Assembly: GCF_024600715.1 (NCBI RefSeq)
Contig: NZ_CP102332.1
Location: 3,968,001-4,032,000 of the forward strand
Direction of reading: 5' to 3'
DNA from: Streptomyces changanensis
GTDB taxonomy: Bacteria > Actinomycetota > Actinomycetes > Streptomycetales > Streptomycetaceae
Length of the DNA stretch: 64,000 nucleotides
The translations under genes and the position numbers were made by a program. The notes under the pieces were generated by a model. It did no database searches. It had not been told where the DNA came from and saw only the letters and a list, made by a program, of their open reading frames with translations. Shown here in pieces: positions 9,869 to 17,013 of the stretch (its first letter is position 1; every line of letters starts with the position of its first letter).

Positions 9869-10138
9869 GTGAGCGTCATCAGCTGGATCGTCCTGGGCCT
9901 GCTCGCCGGCGTCGTCGCCAAGGTGCTGCTCCCCGGCCGCGACCCCGGCGGCCTGATCGGCACGACCCTCATCGGCATCGCCGGCGCGTTCACCGGCGGC
10001 TGGATATCGGCCCGGTACCTGGACCGGCCGATCAGCAACGACTTCTACGACGGCGCGACCTGGCTCGCGGCCATCGGTGGCTCCCTCGTCCTGCTGATCG
10101 CCTACCGGATCCTGTTCGGCCACTCCAGGCCCCGCTGA
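9869..10138 (+). CDS. GlsB/YeaQ/YmgE family stress membrane protein
   Basis: An 89-residue protein with three hydrophobic helices: SVISWIVLGLLAGVVAKVLLP, then GLIGTTLIGIAGAFTGGW, and a last helix WLAAIGGSLVLLIAYRILF. The first with its AGVVAK(V)L and the Gly-rich second are the transglycosylase-associated (GlsB/YeaQ) signature. The GTG at 9869 is preferred over ATG 9854 because an AAGGA site lies 6 nt before it. Exact function of the family is unknown; it is generally linked to stress. Confidence 0.85.
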   Translation: MSVISWIVLGLLAGVVAKVLLPGRDPGGLIGTTLIGIAGAFTGGWISARYLDRPISNDFYDGATWLAAIGGSLVLLIAYRILFGHSRPR

Positions 10139-10158
10139 CCCCGCCCCCGACCCCGGGG

Positions 10159-10866
10159 TCACCCGGCTCCCGGGAGCCCCGTCTCCCGCAGGGTGAGGTT
10201 CAACCGCCCCGCCCTCATCCCCGACTCCGGATCCCCGGTGCCCGGGTACACCTTCGGCACCCCGTGGTACGCGAACCGTGACGGCCCGCCGAAGACGAAC
10301 AGGTCCCCCGACTCCAGCAGCACATCGGTGTACGGCCGCCCTCGCGACTCGGTGTTCCCGAACCGGAACAGGCAGCTGTCGCCGATGCTCAGGGACACCA
10401 CCGGGGCCGAGGAACGCTCCTCGCGGTCCTGGTGCATGCCCATGCGGGCGTCCCCGTCGTAGAAGTTGACCAGCGCGGCGTCAGGCGCGTACCGCACGCC
10501 GTCCGTTCCGGCGCCGCCGGCTTCGACCTCCCCCTCCGCGCCCTCCCCGTAGGCAGCGGCCACCGCCTCCCGCCCGAGGTCCCCGAGCCACCCGGGGAAG
10601 GGCGCGACCGGCGCCCCGTTCACGTCGTCCGCCGTCCGTGAGTACCGGTACGGCAGCCAGTGCCAGCCCAGGCACACGGTCTGCACCGACATCACCCCGC
10701 CGCCCGGCAGCGCGGTGTGCCTGAGCGGCACCGGACCCCGCGCCCATGCGCGGCACGCCTCGACCAACTCCCGCCGGCGCTCCACCGACAGCCAGCCCGG
10801 CACGTGCACCGCCCCCGGCGCCACCTCGGCGCGGCCGCCGCCCAGCGGGAACAACGCCTGCGTCAC
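10159..10866 (-). CDS. AlkB-like 2-oxoglutarate/Fe(II) dioxygenase
   Basis: A 235-residue enzyme of the family that removes alkyl groups from DNA or RNA bases by oxidation. Iron ligands are the H-x-D of MGMHQDREE and the later His of FAYHGVPKV; the 2-oxoglutarate-binding Arg is in RLNLTLRET, matching the AlkB R-x-N-x-T-x-R pattern. GTG at 10866 overlaps the stop of the upstream methyltransferase gene by four bases, so the two direct repair enzymes form one translationally coupled unit. Substrate (DNA or RNA) is not predictable. Confidence 0.9.
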   Translation of the reverse strand: MTQALFPLGGGRAEVAPGAVHVPGWLSVERRRELVEACRAWARGPVPLRHTALPGGGVMSVQTVCLGWHWLPYRYSRTADDVNGAPVAPFPGWLGDLGREAVAAAYGEGAEGEVEAGGAGTDGVRYAPDAALVNFYDGDARMGMHQDREERSSAPVVSLSIGDSCLFRFGNTESRGRPYTDVLLESGDLFVFGGPSRFAYHGVPKVYPGTGDPESGMRAGRLNLTLRETGLPGAG

Positions 10867-11366
10867 CGGACCAGCGCGCCCTCGATGCCGAGGAGGCGCT
10901 CCTTGCGCTCCGGCCCCGCCGCGTAGCCGCGCATCGAACCGTCCGCCCCGATCACCCGGTGGCAGGGCCGCACCACCAGCAGCGGGTTGCGCCCGATCGC
11001 GGTCCCCACGGCCCGTACTCCGGCACCCGAGACCCCCACCCGCGCCGCGACCTCCCCGTACGAGGCGGTGGTGCCGTACGGGATGTCCTCCACCGCCCGC
11101 CAGACGCGCCGCTGGAACTCGCTGCCGATCCCACCGGCCGCCACCGGCAGGTCGAACACCCGCCGCCGTCCCGCGAAGTACTCCTCCAGCTGCGCCGCGA
11201 CCGGCACGAAGGCCCCCGGCGCGTGCCGCCACCCCTCGCGCACGGCGACCGCGCCCTTCTGCTCCGGCAGGGACAGGGAGACGAGCGCGACAGCGCCGTC
11301 CCCGCTCTCCTCGCCCACCAGCAACATGGCGCCCAACGGCCCCTCGACCCGCGCGTACACCGTCAT
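10863..11366 (-). CDS. ogt: Methylated-DNA-protein-cysteine S-methyltransferase
   Basis: A 167-residue suicide repair protein that moves methyl groups from O6-methylguanine to its own Cys. The active site PCHRVI and the helix-turn-helix region GTTASYGEVAARVGVSGAGVRAVG are present, with an N-terminal domain of Ogt type. The frame is open upstream, but ATG at 11366 gives the normal MTVYARVEGPLG start. It is first in a two-gene alkylation repair unit with the AlkB-like gene. Confidence 0.92.
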   Translation of the reverse strand: MTVYARVEGPLGAMLLVGEESGDGAVALVSLSLPEQKGAVAVREGWRHAPGAFVPVAAQLEEYFAGRRRVFDLPVAAGGIGSEFQRRVWRAVEDIPYGTTASYGEVAARVGVSGAGVRAVGTAIGRNPLLVVRPCHRVIGADGSMRGYAAGPERKERLLGIEGALVR

Positions 11367-11513
11367 GGTCGGTCCCTTCTTCCCCCACCAGTCTGTGCCG
11401 CGCCGCCCACCCGCCGCTGGCGGAAATCCGACATCAGGCACCCCCGTGACGAGGCGGGGGCGGACCGGCCACCGGCCGTGTCCGCCCCCGTCCCGCCCGG
11501 AACACCGCACGCG

Positions 11514-12002
11514 TCAGCGGTAGTTCACGAACTGCAGCGCGAAGTCGAAGTCCTTGCCCTTCAGCAGGGCGATCACGGCCTGCAGGTCGTCGCGGTTCTT
11601 CGAGCTGACCCGCAGCTCCTCGCCCTGCACCTGCGCCTTGACGCCCTTGGGGCCCTCATCGCGGATGATCTTCGCCACCTTCTTGGCGTTCTCCTGCGAG
11701 ATGCCCTCCTGGATCGTCGCGAAGATCTTGTACTCCTTGCCGGAGAGCTGCGGCTCGCCCGTCTCCAGCGACTTCAGCGAGATCCCGCGCTTGACCAGCT
11801 TGGTCTCGAAGACGTCCTGGATCGCCTTGACCCGGTCCTCGGAGTTCGCCTGCATCAGGATCTTCTCGCCGGACCAGGAGATCGACGCGCCGACGTTCTT
11901 GAAGTCGTAGCGCTGGGAGATCTCCTTCGCCGCCTGGTTGAGGGCGTTGTCGACCTCCTGCCGCTCGACCTTCGAGACGATGTCGAAACTGGAGTCGGCC
12001 AT
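11514..12002 (-). CDS. YajQ family cyclic di-GMP-binding protein
   Basis: A 162-residue protein of the UPF0234/YajQ family. It begins [19 protein letters not shown], the conserved family start, and contains the [13 protein letters not shown] and [18 protein letters not shown] segments. Family members in other bacteria bind c-di-GMP and act with a transcription factor; that role here is inference. It stands alone, divergent from tRNA-Tyr. Confidence 0.93.
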   Translation of the reverse strand: MADSSFDIVSKVERQEVDNALNQAAKEISQRYDFKNVGASISWSGEKILMQANSEDRVKAIQDVFETKLVKRGISLKSLETGEPQLSGKEYKIFATIQEGISQENAKKVAKIIRDEGPKGVKAQVQGEELRVSSKNRDDLQAVIALLKGKDFDFALQFVNYR

Positions 12003-12195
12003 GTCCTGTGGCTCCTTGCGTCGGGTGGTTGCGAGGGCGGCGGCCCAGCGCCGACCGCCACCCCAAGCCTAGCCACCCCCACCCGCCCCACGTACTGATC
12101 GAAATCGGTGGCGAACCACCCCCCGGGATCAGGTATCGTTTACGTCGTTGCCAGGGAGCAACGCCGAAAGGCGGAGCACCAAGGCGACATCCCAT

Positions 12196-12277
12196 GGCGG
12201 TGTGCCCGAGTGGCCAATGGGAGCGGACTGTAAATCCGTCGGCTTAGCCTACCCAGGTTCGAATCCTGGCGCCGCCA
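12196..12277 (+). tRNA. tRNA-Tyr (GTA)
   Basis: Seven-pair acceptor stem (GGCGGTG with CGCCGCC), a 5-pair anticodon stem with loop CTGTAAA, anticodon GTA at 12230-12232, a long class II variable arm and a CCAGG/CCTGG T arm. The discriminator is A; the 3' CCA is not encoded. A TATCGT hexamer at 12134 is a possible -10. A strong terminator follows at once. Confidence 0.97.
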
Positions 12278-12283
12278 CGCGAC

Positions 12284-12327
12284 GACCCCCGTCGCTCTGC
12301 TGGAACGCAGAGCGACGGGGGTCTTTT
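12284..12327 (+). terminator. tRNA-Tyr terminator
   Basis: Perfect 17-bp inverted repeat (12284-12300 and 12307-12323), loop TGGAAC, followed by TTTT. It lies between tRNA-Tyr and the convergent gene ending at 12338 and may serve both. Confidence 0.92.
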
Positions 12328-12337
12328 CGTGTGGCTG

Positions 12338-12994
12338 TCAGTTGCCGGCTACGGCCTTCGTGGCGACCGGGATCGGGGTCGAGCCGCTGATCAGTTCCAG
12401 GGTCAGGCCCGCGGTGCCCGGGGTGTCGAGGAGTTCGGCGATGGCCGCCGCCACGTCGTCGCGGGGGATCGGGCCGCGGCCGGTGGAGGCCTCCAGGCGG
12501 ACCAGGCCCGTGCCCGCGTCGTCGGTGAGCATGCCGGGGCGCAGAATCGTCCAGTCCAGGCTCGTCTTGCCGCGGACGTGCGCGTCGGCGGCGCCCTTCG
12601 CGCGCAGGTACGCGTCGAAGACCTCGTCGCCCCGGTGGTCCGGGTCGGCGCCCATGCTGGACACCACGACGAGCCGCCGCACTCCAGCCCGTTCCGCCGC
12701 GTCCGCGAACAGGACCGCCGCGTCCCGGTCCACGGTCTCCTTGCGGTCCACGCCGCTGCCCGGGCCCGCGCCCGCGGCGAAGACCGCCGCGTCGGCGCCC
12801 TGCAGTACCGCGGCGACCATTTCCAGGGACGCCGACTCCATGTCCAGGACGACCGGTTCGGCGCCCGCCTCCCGCAGGGCGTCGGCCTGCTCCGGTTTGC
12901 GGATGATGCCCGCGACCTCGTGTCCGGCCGCCGCCAGCAGGCGCTCCAGGCGCCGCGCGATCCGACCGTGTCCTCCAGCGATGACGATGCGCAT
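12338..12994 (-). CDS. NAD(P)-binding (atypical SDR) protein
   Basis: A 218-residue protein of the NmrA/SDR_a5 type. The Rossmann nucleotide-binding start MRIVIAGGHGRIARRLERLL (G-x-x-G-x-x-x-x) is clear, followed by VLDMES, an AAVFAAGAGPGSG strand, the RLVVVSSMGAD strand and the YLRAKGAADAHVRGKTSLDWTILRP segment with a Tyr/Lys pair. Substrate is unknown. The ATG at 12994 starts directly at the nucleotide-binding strand; a GTG two codons upstream is also possible. It follows the amidohydrolase gene by 34 bases on the same strand. Confidence 0.85.
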   Translation of the reverse strand: MRIVIAGGHGRIARRLERLLAAAGHEVAGIIRKPEQADALREAGAEPVVLDMESASLEMVAAVLQGADAAVFAAGAGPGSGVDRKETVDRDAAVLFADAAERAGVRRLVVVSSMGADPDHRGDEVFDAYLRAKGAADAHVRGKTSLDWTILRPGMLTDDAGTGLVRLEASTGRGPIPRDDVAAAIAELLDTPGTAGLTLELISGSTPIPVATKAVAGN

Positions 12995-13028
12995 GCTCAC
13001 GACCGTACGGCGCCGGAGCGCGGAACGC

Positions 13029-14261
13029 TCACGGAGGTGCGTCCGGCCGGGCCTGGCGCGGCAGTTCCAGCGCCGCCGCCGAGTCGCAGTACTCGCGCAC
13101 CGCGCTCGTCCGGGCCACGACCCGGCCCCGGTGCACGACGATCCGGCTGTACGCGAGGGAGAGCACCCCCGCCAGCCGTTCCCCGCGCACCGCCAGCAGC
13201 TCCGCGGGGAACCCGGCCTCCACCCGTACCGCCGGCAGCCCCATCGCCTCCCGGGCCGCCTCGCTGACGGCGCCGTACGCCTCCGCCGGGCGCAGCCCGC
13301 CCTGCGACACCAGCAGGTACGCGGCCTCCAGGGGGTCGCCACGCCCCACCGGGTTCGCCACGTCCCGCAGGGCGCCGCTGCCCGCGGCGATCCGCACCCC
13401 CGCCGACCGCAGCAACCGCACCGGCGCGGCCCCGCGCACCTCCGTGCCCGAGCAGCCGCCCTGCGGCAGGCACACCACCGTCACCCCGGCCGCCGCCAAC
13501 TGGTCCGCGACCCGGGCGCGGGCGTCGGCGGGCAGGCGCGACAGGGCGCCGCACGGCCCGATCGACACCCCGGGCCGCAGCCCGCCCGCCATCGCCGCCA
13601 GCCGGGCCAGCCGCGCCGGGTCGTCCCCGTCCGTGTGCAGGTCGACGGGGCAGCCGTGCTCCGCGGCCACCTCCAGCACCGCCTCCACGTACCCCGCCGG
13701 GTCCGGGTCCAGGTCCGGGCAGCCGCCCACGACCGACGCGCCCATCTTCACCGCGTCCCGCAGCATCGCCAGCCCGTCCGCGCCCGCCACGCCGGTCAGC
13801 AGCCGGGGCACGGCGACCGCCGTCAGGTCGGCCAGTCCCCGCAGCGAGCGCCGCGTCTGCAGCGCCGCCTCCAGCGACGCCAGCCCCTGGACGTCGCCGA
13901 TCCGGACGTGCGCGCGCAGCGCCGTCGCCCCGTGCCCCAGCTGGAGCAGCGTCGCCTCCGTGGCGCGTCGTCGGACGTCCTCGGCGGCGTACGGGACGGG
14001 GCCGGGGACATCGCCGCTGAGGGCCGTGTCGGCGTGCGCGTGCGGTTCGGCGGGGGCCGGCAGCAGGAGGTACCCGACGAGGTCCACGCGGGCGCCGTGC
14101 GCGCCGAGGCTGCCGGGCGTGCCGACGGCCTCGATGCGCCCGCTGCTGAGCCGTACGTCGACGGTCCGCCCGTCGGTGAGGCGGGCGCCGCTCAGCAGCA
14201 GCGCGGTCGTGTCGGTGGTGGCGCCCTCGGGCGGCCGCGGCTGCTGGCTGTCGGAGGACAT
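13029..14261 (-). CDS. Cytosine deaminase-like amidohydrolase, probably inactive
   Basis: A 410-residue amidohydrolase-fold protein. The first metal motif is kept (EPHAHAD, about residue 73), and DLHTDGDD keeps the next His. But where active cytosine deaminase-like enzymes have a His (here VSIGPCGAL) and the catalytic Asp (normally G-x-D, here AAGSGALRD), those residues appear missing. The fold and the C-terminal strands (LAYSRIVVHRGRVVAR) are otherwise intact, with no frameshift. It may be a non-catalytic paralogue or use a changed metal site. Alignment of the two missing ligands is by eye. Confidence 0.75.
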   Translation of the reverse strand: MSSDSQQPRPPEGATTDTTALLLSGARLTDGRTVDVRLSSGRIEAVGTPGSLGAHGARVDLVGYLLLPAPAEPHAHADTALSGDVPGPVPYAAEDVRRRATEATLLQLGHGATALRAHVRIGDVQGLASLEAALQTRRSLRGLADLTAVAVPRLLTGVAGADGLAMLRDAVKMGASVVGGCPDLDPDPAGYVEAVLEVAAEHGCPVDLHTDGDDPARLARLAAMAGGLRPGVSIGPCGALSRLPADARARVADQLAAAGVTVVCLPQGGCSGTEVRGAAPVRLLRSAGVRIAAGSGALRDVANPVGRGDPLEAAYLLVSQGGLRPAEAYGAVSEAAREAMGLPAVRVEAGFPAELLAVRGERLAGVLSLAYSRIVVHRGRVVARTSAVREYCDSAAALELPRQARPDAPP

Positions 14262-14455
14262 CGGGCTCCTGGGGGAGTGGGCAGGTGGTGCGGGTGGTCA
14301 CGTGGGGAGAGGGGCTGGTCGCGCAGCGTGAGGCGAGCCTAGGGTGCCGCCGTCCGGCCTTCGAGGAGGAGCGCAATAGTCGTACCGGCGTGGGACACGC
14401 GTGACGTACGGGGCGTCGCTACGGAGCGTGAGCAGGGCGCGCGGGCGTCGCGTGC

Positions 14456-14640
14456 GTGGGGCGGGCGGGTCGGATGGGCCGGGCAGGTCGGACGGGCCCG
14501 GTGGGGCGGACGGGTCGGATGGACCCGATGGGTCGGACGGGCCGGGCGGGGCGGGCAGGTCGGACGGGCCCGGTGGGTCGGGCAGGTCGGACGGGCCCGG
14601 TGGCCCGGACGGGTCGAGACGGGTGCGTGCGTGGGGTCCG
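14456..14640. repeat. Degenerate 9-bp-based tandem array
   Basis: Built from variants of GGTCGGACG and GGGCCGGGC. A 19-mer GGTCGGACGGGCCCGGTGG occurs exactly three times (14486, 14558, 14585), at spacings of 72 and 27 bases, both multiples of nine. Because the period is a multiple of three, frames stay open over it. Confidence 0.8.
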
Positions 14641-14912
14641 CCCGGGCGGGTCGGACGGGCCGGGTCGCCGCGGGCGCGGGTGCCGCCTGGGCGGGTGTCC
14701 AGGGCGGAGGAGCGGGGGAGCGAGGTCCGGTGCGGCGGAGAGGTGCCGCGGCCGGCGAAGGCGCGCGACATGCGGCGGAGAGGGTGCGGCACGTGGAGCG
14801 GGGCGGGGGATGCGCGGGGCGTGTGACCGCCCCGTGACGGGCCGGGCGCGTCCGGACGAACCGGACCGCGACGGGCCTGTTCGGGCCCGAGCCGGGAGGG
14901 CGGCAAACGGAT

Positions 14913-14940
14913 TTGGGTGAACGGCCACCGACCGTGTAAT
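14913..14940 (+). promoter_or_regulatory. Candidate tRNA-Thr/tRNA-Met promoter
   Basis: TTGGGT, 16-base spacer, TGTAAT, ending 13 bases before the mature tRNA-Thr. This fits a vegetative sigma (HrdB) promoter. Confidence 0.55.
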
Positions 14941-14953
14941 GTCTTCATCGCTC

Positions 14954-15026
14954 GCCCCAATAGCTCAGTCGGCAGAGCGTCTCCATGGTAAGGAGAAGGT
15001 CTACGGTTCGATTCCGTATTGGGGCT
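14954..15026 (+). tRNA. tRNA-Thr (GGT)
   Basis: Acceptor GCCCCAA pairs with TTGGGGC, discriminator T; D arm TAGCTCAGTCGG; anticodon stem TCTCC/GGAGA with anticodon GGT at 14987-14989; 73 nt, CCA not encoded. It is followed after 48 bases by tRNA-Met, probably in one transcript. Confidence 0.97.
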
Positions 15027-15074
15027 CTGGTGTGGGGAGAACCTCGCCTTCGGGTGAGGTGATCCATACATCAA

Positions 15075-15147
15075 AGCGGTGTAGCTCAGTCGGTAGAGCA
15101 AGCGGCTCATAATCGCTGTGTCACCGGTTCAAGTCCGGTCACCGCTA
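15075..15147 (+). tRNA. tRNA-Met (CAT), elongator type
   Basis: Acceptor AGCGGTG pairs with CACCGCT, discriminator A; anticodon CAT at 15108-15110. The paired first acceptor position (A-U) and an anticodon stem without three G-C pairs argue for the elongator, not the initiator. A CAT anticodon could also belong to a lysidine-modified Ile tRNA, which sequence reading cannot exclude. Confidence 0.92.
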
Positions 15148-15152
15148 CTCCC

Positions 15153-15195
15153 AGTAGCCGATTGTGGGGTCGGTCCTTCGATCGGCTACTCTTTT
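15153..15195 (+). terminator. Hairpin between tRNA-Met and rpmG
   Basis: Perfect 10-bp arms AGTAGCCGAT / ATCGGCTACT (15153-15162, 15181-15190) followed by CTTTT. It ends the tRNA transcript or acts as a leaky attenuator ahead of rpmG, which starts 42 bases later with no clear promoter of its own. Confidence 0.8.
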
Positions 15196-15236
15196 CTGCG
15201 TTCCATCCGTCCATTTGTCCGTCAAGGAGCACTCAC

Positions 15237-15401
15237 GTGGCTGCCACCGACGTCCGCCCGAAGATCACGCTGGCCTGCGTGGAGTGCAAGGAGCGGAACT
15301 ACATCACCAAGAAGAACCGGCGTAACAACCCGGACCGTCTTGAGATGAAGAAGCACTGCCCGCGCTGCAACGCGCACACTGCGCACCGCGAAACGCGCTA
15401 A
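15237..15401 (+). CDS. rpmG: 50S ribosomal protein L33, zinc-binding form
   Basis: A 54-residue protein starting at GTG 15237 (AAGGAG site at 15224). It has both zinc pairs, CVEC and CPRC, so it is the C+ paralogue; many Streptomyces also carry a Cys-less copy elsewhere that replaces it under zinc limitation. The frame extends upstream but those residues do not match L33. It lies just after tRNA-Thr and tRNA-Met. Confidence 0.95.
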   Translation: MAATDVRPKITLACVECKERNYITKKNRRNNPDRLEMKKHCPRCNAHTAHRETR

Positions 15402-15413
15402 GAACAGGCTCGT

Positions 15414-15453
15414 ACACGAGGCCGTCCCCATCGGGGGCGGCCTCGTGTCGTTT
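15414..15453 (+). terminator. rpmG terminator
   Basis: Inverted repeat ACACGAGGCCG..CCCC / GGGG..CGGCCTCGTGT (15414-15429, 15433-15449) followed by CGTTT, 12 bases after the rpmG stop. Confidence 0.88.
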
Positions 15454-15571
15454 CCCTCCACGCACGACCGCACCACCCCAGCACCATCGCACCACCCGCA
15501 CACCCCACCGCAACCTCACCGAGCCGGCACCACGGCCGGCCCCAGACAGGACCGCAGGAGGTACCGCGTCC

Positions 15572-16024
15572 ATGGCGCTCGACCAGTCCTTCGTCGGGCG
15601 GAGCTACCCGCCCACCACGCCGTACGAGGTCGGCCGGGAGAAGATCCGCGAATTCGCCGAGGCCGTCGGCGACGCGAACCCGGTGTACACCGACACGGAG
15701 GCCGCGAAGGCGCTCGGACACCCCGAGGTGATCGCCCCGCCCACGTTCGTGTTCGCCATCACGTTCAAGGCGGCCGGCCAGGTCATCGCCGACCCGCAGC
15801 TGGGGCTCGACTACAGCCGGGTCGTGCACGGCGACCAGAAGTTCGCGTACAGCCGTCCCGTACGGGCCGGGGACCGCCTGTCGGTCACCTCCACCATCGA
15901 GGCGATCAAGTCCCTCGCGGGCAACGACATCCTCGACATCCGGGGCGAGGTGCACGACGAGGCCGGTGAGCACGTGGTGACCGCCTGGACGAAGCTCGTG
16001 GCGCGCGCCGCAGAGGAGGCGTGA
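15572..16024 (+). CDS. MaoC-like dehydratase, N-terminal-domain subunit
   Basis: A 150-residue hot-dog fold protein of the FAS1 dehydratase/MaoC N-terminal type, similar to mycobacterial HadA/HadC. Conserved features are VGREKIREFAEAVGDANPVY, the HPEVIAPPTF turn and a C-terminal strand. It lacks the full hydratase-2 catalytic motif, as expected for the non-catalytic partner of a heterodimer. ATG at 15572 has an AGGAGG site at 15555. The stop overlaps the region just before the partner gene, with only 8 bases to the next ATG. Confidence 0.88.
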   Translation: MALDQSFVGRSYPPTTPYEVGREKIREFAEAVGDANPVYTDTEAAKALGHPEVIAPPTFVFAITFKAAGQVIADPQLGLDYSRVVHGDQKFAYSRPVRAGDRLSVTSTIEAIKSLAGNDILDIRGEVHDEAGEHVVTAWTKLVARAAEEA

Positions 16025-16032
16025 GGAACATC

Positions 16033-16461
16033 ATGACCGCGAAGATCGCATTCGACGAGGTCGAGGTCGGCACGGAGCTGCCGGCCCAGAGCTTCCCGGT
16101 GACCCGCGCCACACTGGTGCGGTACGCGGGCGCCTCCGGGGACTTCAACCCCATCCACTGGAACGAGCGGTTCGCCCGCGAGGTCGGCCTGCCGGACGTC
16201 ATCGCGCACGGCATGTTCACGATGGCCTCGGCCGTACGCGTCGTCACCGACTGGGTCGGCGACCCCGCCGCGGTCGTCGAGTACGGCGTCCGCTTCACCA
16301 AGCCGGTCATCGTGCCCGACGACGAGCAGGGCGCCCTGATCGAGGTCAGCGCGAAGGTCGCCGCGAAGCTGGACGACGGCCGGGTCCGCGTCGACCTCAC
16401 CGCCACCAGCGCGGGTCAGAAGGTCCTCGGCATGTCCCGTGCGGTGGTCCAGCTCGCCTGA
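16033..16461 (+). CDS. MaoC family dehydratase, catalytic subunit
   Basis: A 142-residue hot-dog fold protein with the (R)-specific hydratase motif: SGDFNPIHWNERFAREVGLPDVIAHGMF, holding the Asp and His that act on beta-hydroxyacyl thioesters. It resembles HadB, the catalytic half of the HadAB dehydratase. ATG 16033 with GAGGAA just upstream is preferred over the overlapping GTG at 16021. In mycobacteria HadAB works in fatty acid elongation; here the substrate chain is unknown. The gene order rpmG-hadA-hadB-murB is conserved in actinobacteria. Confidence 0.9.
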   Translation: MTAKIAFDEVEVGTELPAQSFPVTRATLVRYAGASGDFNPIHWNERFAREVGLPDVIAHGMFTMASAVRVVTDWVGDPAAVVEYGVRFTKPVIVPDDEQGALIEVSAKVAAKLDDGRVRVDLTATSAGQKVLGMSRAVVQLA

Positions 16462-16472
16462 CGCGGCCACCG

Positions 16473-16499
16473 GGCCGGCCCGCCTGACGCGGGCCGGCC
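16473..16499 (+). terminator. Terminator after the dehydratase pair
   Basis: Ten-bp inverted repeat GGCCGGCCCG / CGGGCCGGCC with a 7-nt loop, 11 bases after the stop. No U-tract. Confidence 0.65.
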
Positions 16500-17012
16500 G
16501 CCGGGACGGCGGGGCGCAGCGCACGATCGCCCCGCCCCACCGCCACCCGCCGCCCCTGGCGTCAGGCCCGCCCCGGCGCGAGACGCGCCCCGCCGTCCCG
16601 TACGGCCCCACGCCTGCCGCTCGCCCTCCAGTACCCGGCCCTCGTCTCGCCCGGCGCCCGGCATCACCAGCCGCGCCCCGGCCGCCCGTAGGGGCCCGGT
16701 CTCAGGCCCCGCCCGCCTACGGCTCAGACGCCGGACCCGCCGCCTGTACGGACGGACGCCCGGTGCCCGGCCCAAGCCGTGCCCCGGCGCCCGTAGGACC
16801 CCCCGAGCGTCAGGCCCGCCCGCCCTCCGTACCGCCCGTGCGCGCCAGACGCGCCCCTGCCCGTGGGTCCGCCCGGCGCCGGACCCGCCGCATCGGACCG
16901 CCCGCCGCAGACGTACCGCCCGCCGCAGACGGACGCCCTCCGCGACGCCCCTCCGCGACGCCCGGCGGCCGTGGGCCGGGGCCGATGGGTGGGGCACCGT
17001 AGGCTTGGGCGC
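16500..17012. other. Gap upstream of murB with degenerate repeats
   Basis: About 510 bases. It contains loosely repeated segments around CCCGTAGG, CGTCAGGCCCGCC and GCCCGGCGCCCG, and the 12-mer GACGTACCGCCC-like units near 16900, but no gene. A TAGGCT hexamer at 17000-17005 is a candidate -10 that would start transcription at about the murB GTG. Confidence 0.55.
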
Positions 17013-17013
17013 G
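17000..17013 (+). promoter_or_regulatory. Candidate -10 for leaderless murB mRNA
   Basis: TAGGCT ends 7 bases before the murB GTG, so transcription would begin at or next to the start codon. No ribosome binding site is visible and the -35 region is poor. Confidence 0.4.

Larger units (their letters stand above)
14262..14953. other. Gap before tRNA-Thr with repeat array
   Basis: About 690 bases with no convincing gene. The middle (14456-14640) is a low-complexity array described separately; the right end has the tRNA-Thr promoter. Open frames across it encode only Gly/Arg- or Pro/Ser-rich periodic peptides and are rejected. Confidence 0.6.

Noticed and set aside
14298..15110. Minus-strand frame with Pro/Ser/Asp-rich repeats next to tRNA-Thr
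   Set aside because: It reads through two tRNA genes and the 9-base repeat array; composition is a repeat artefact.
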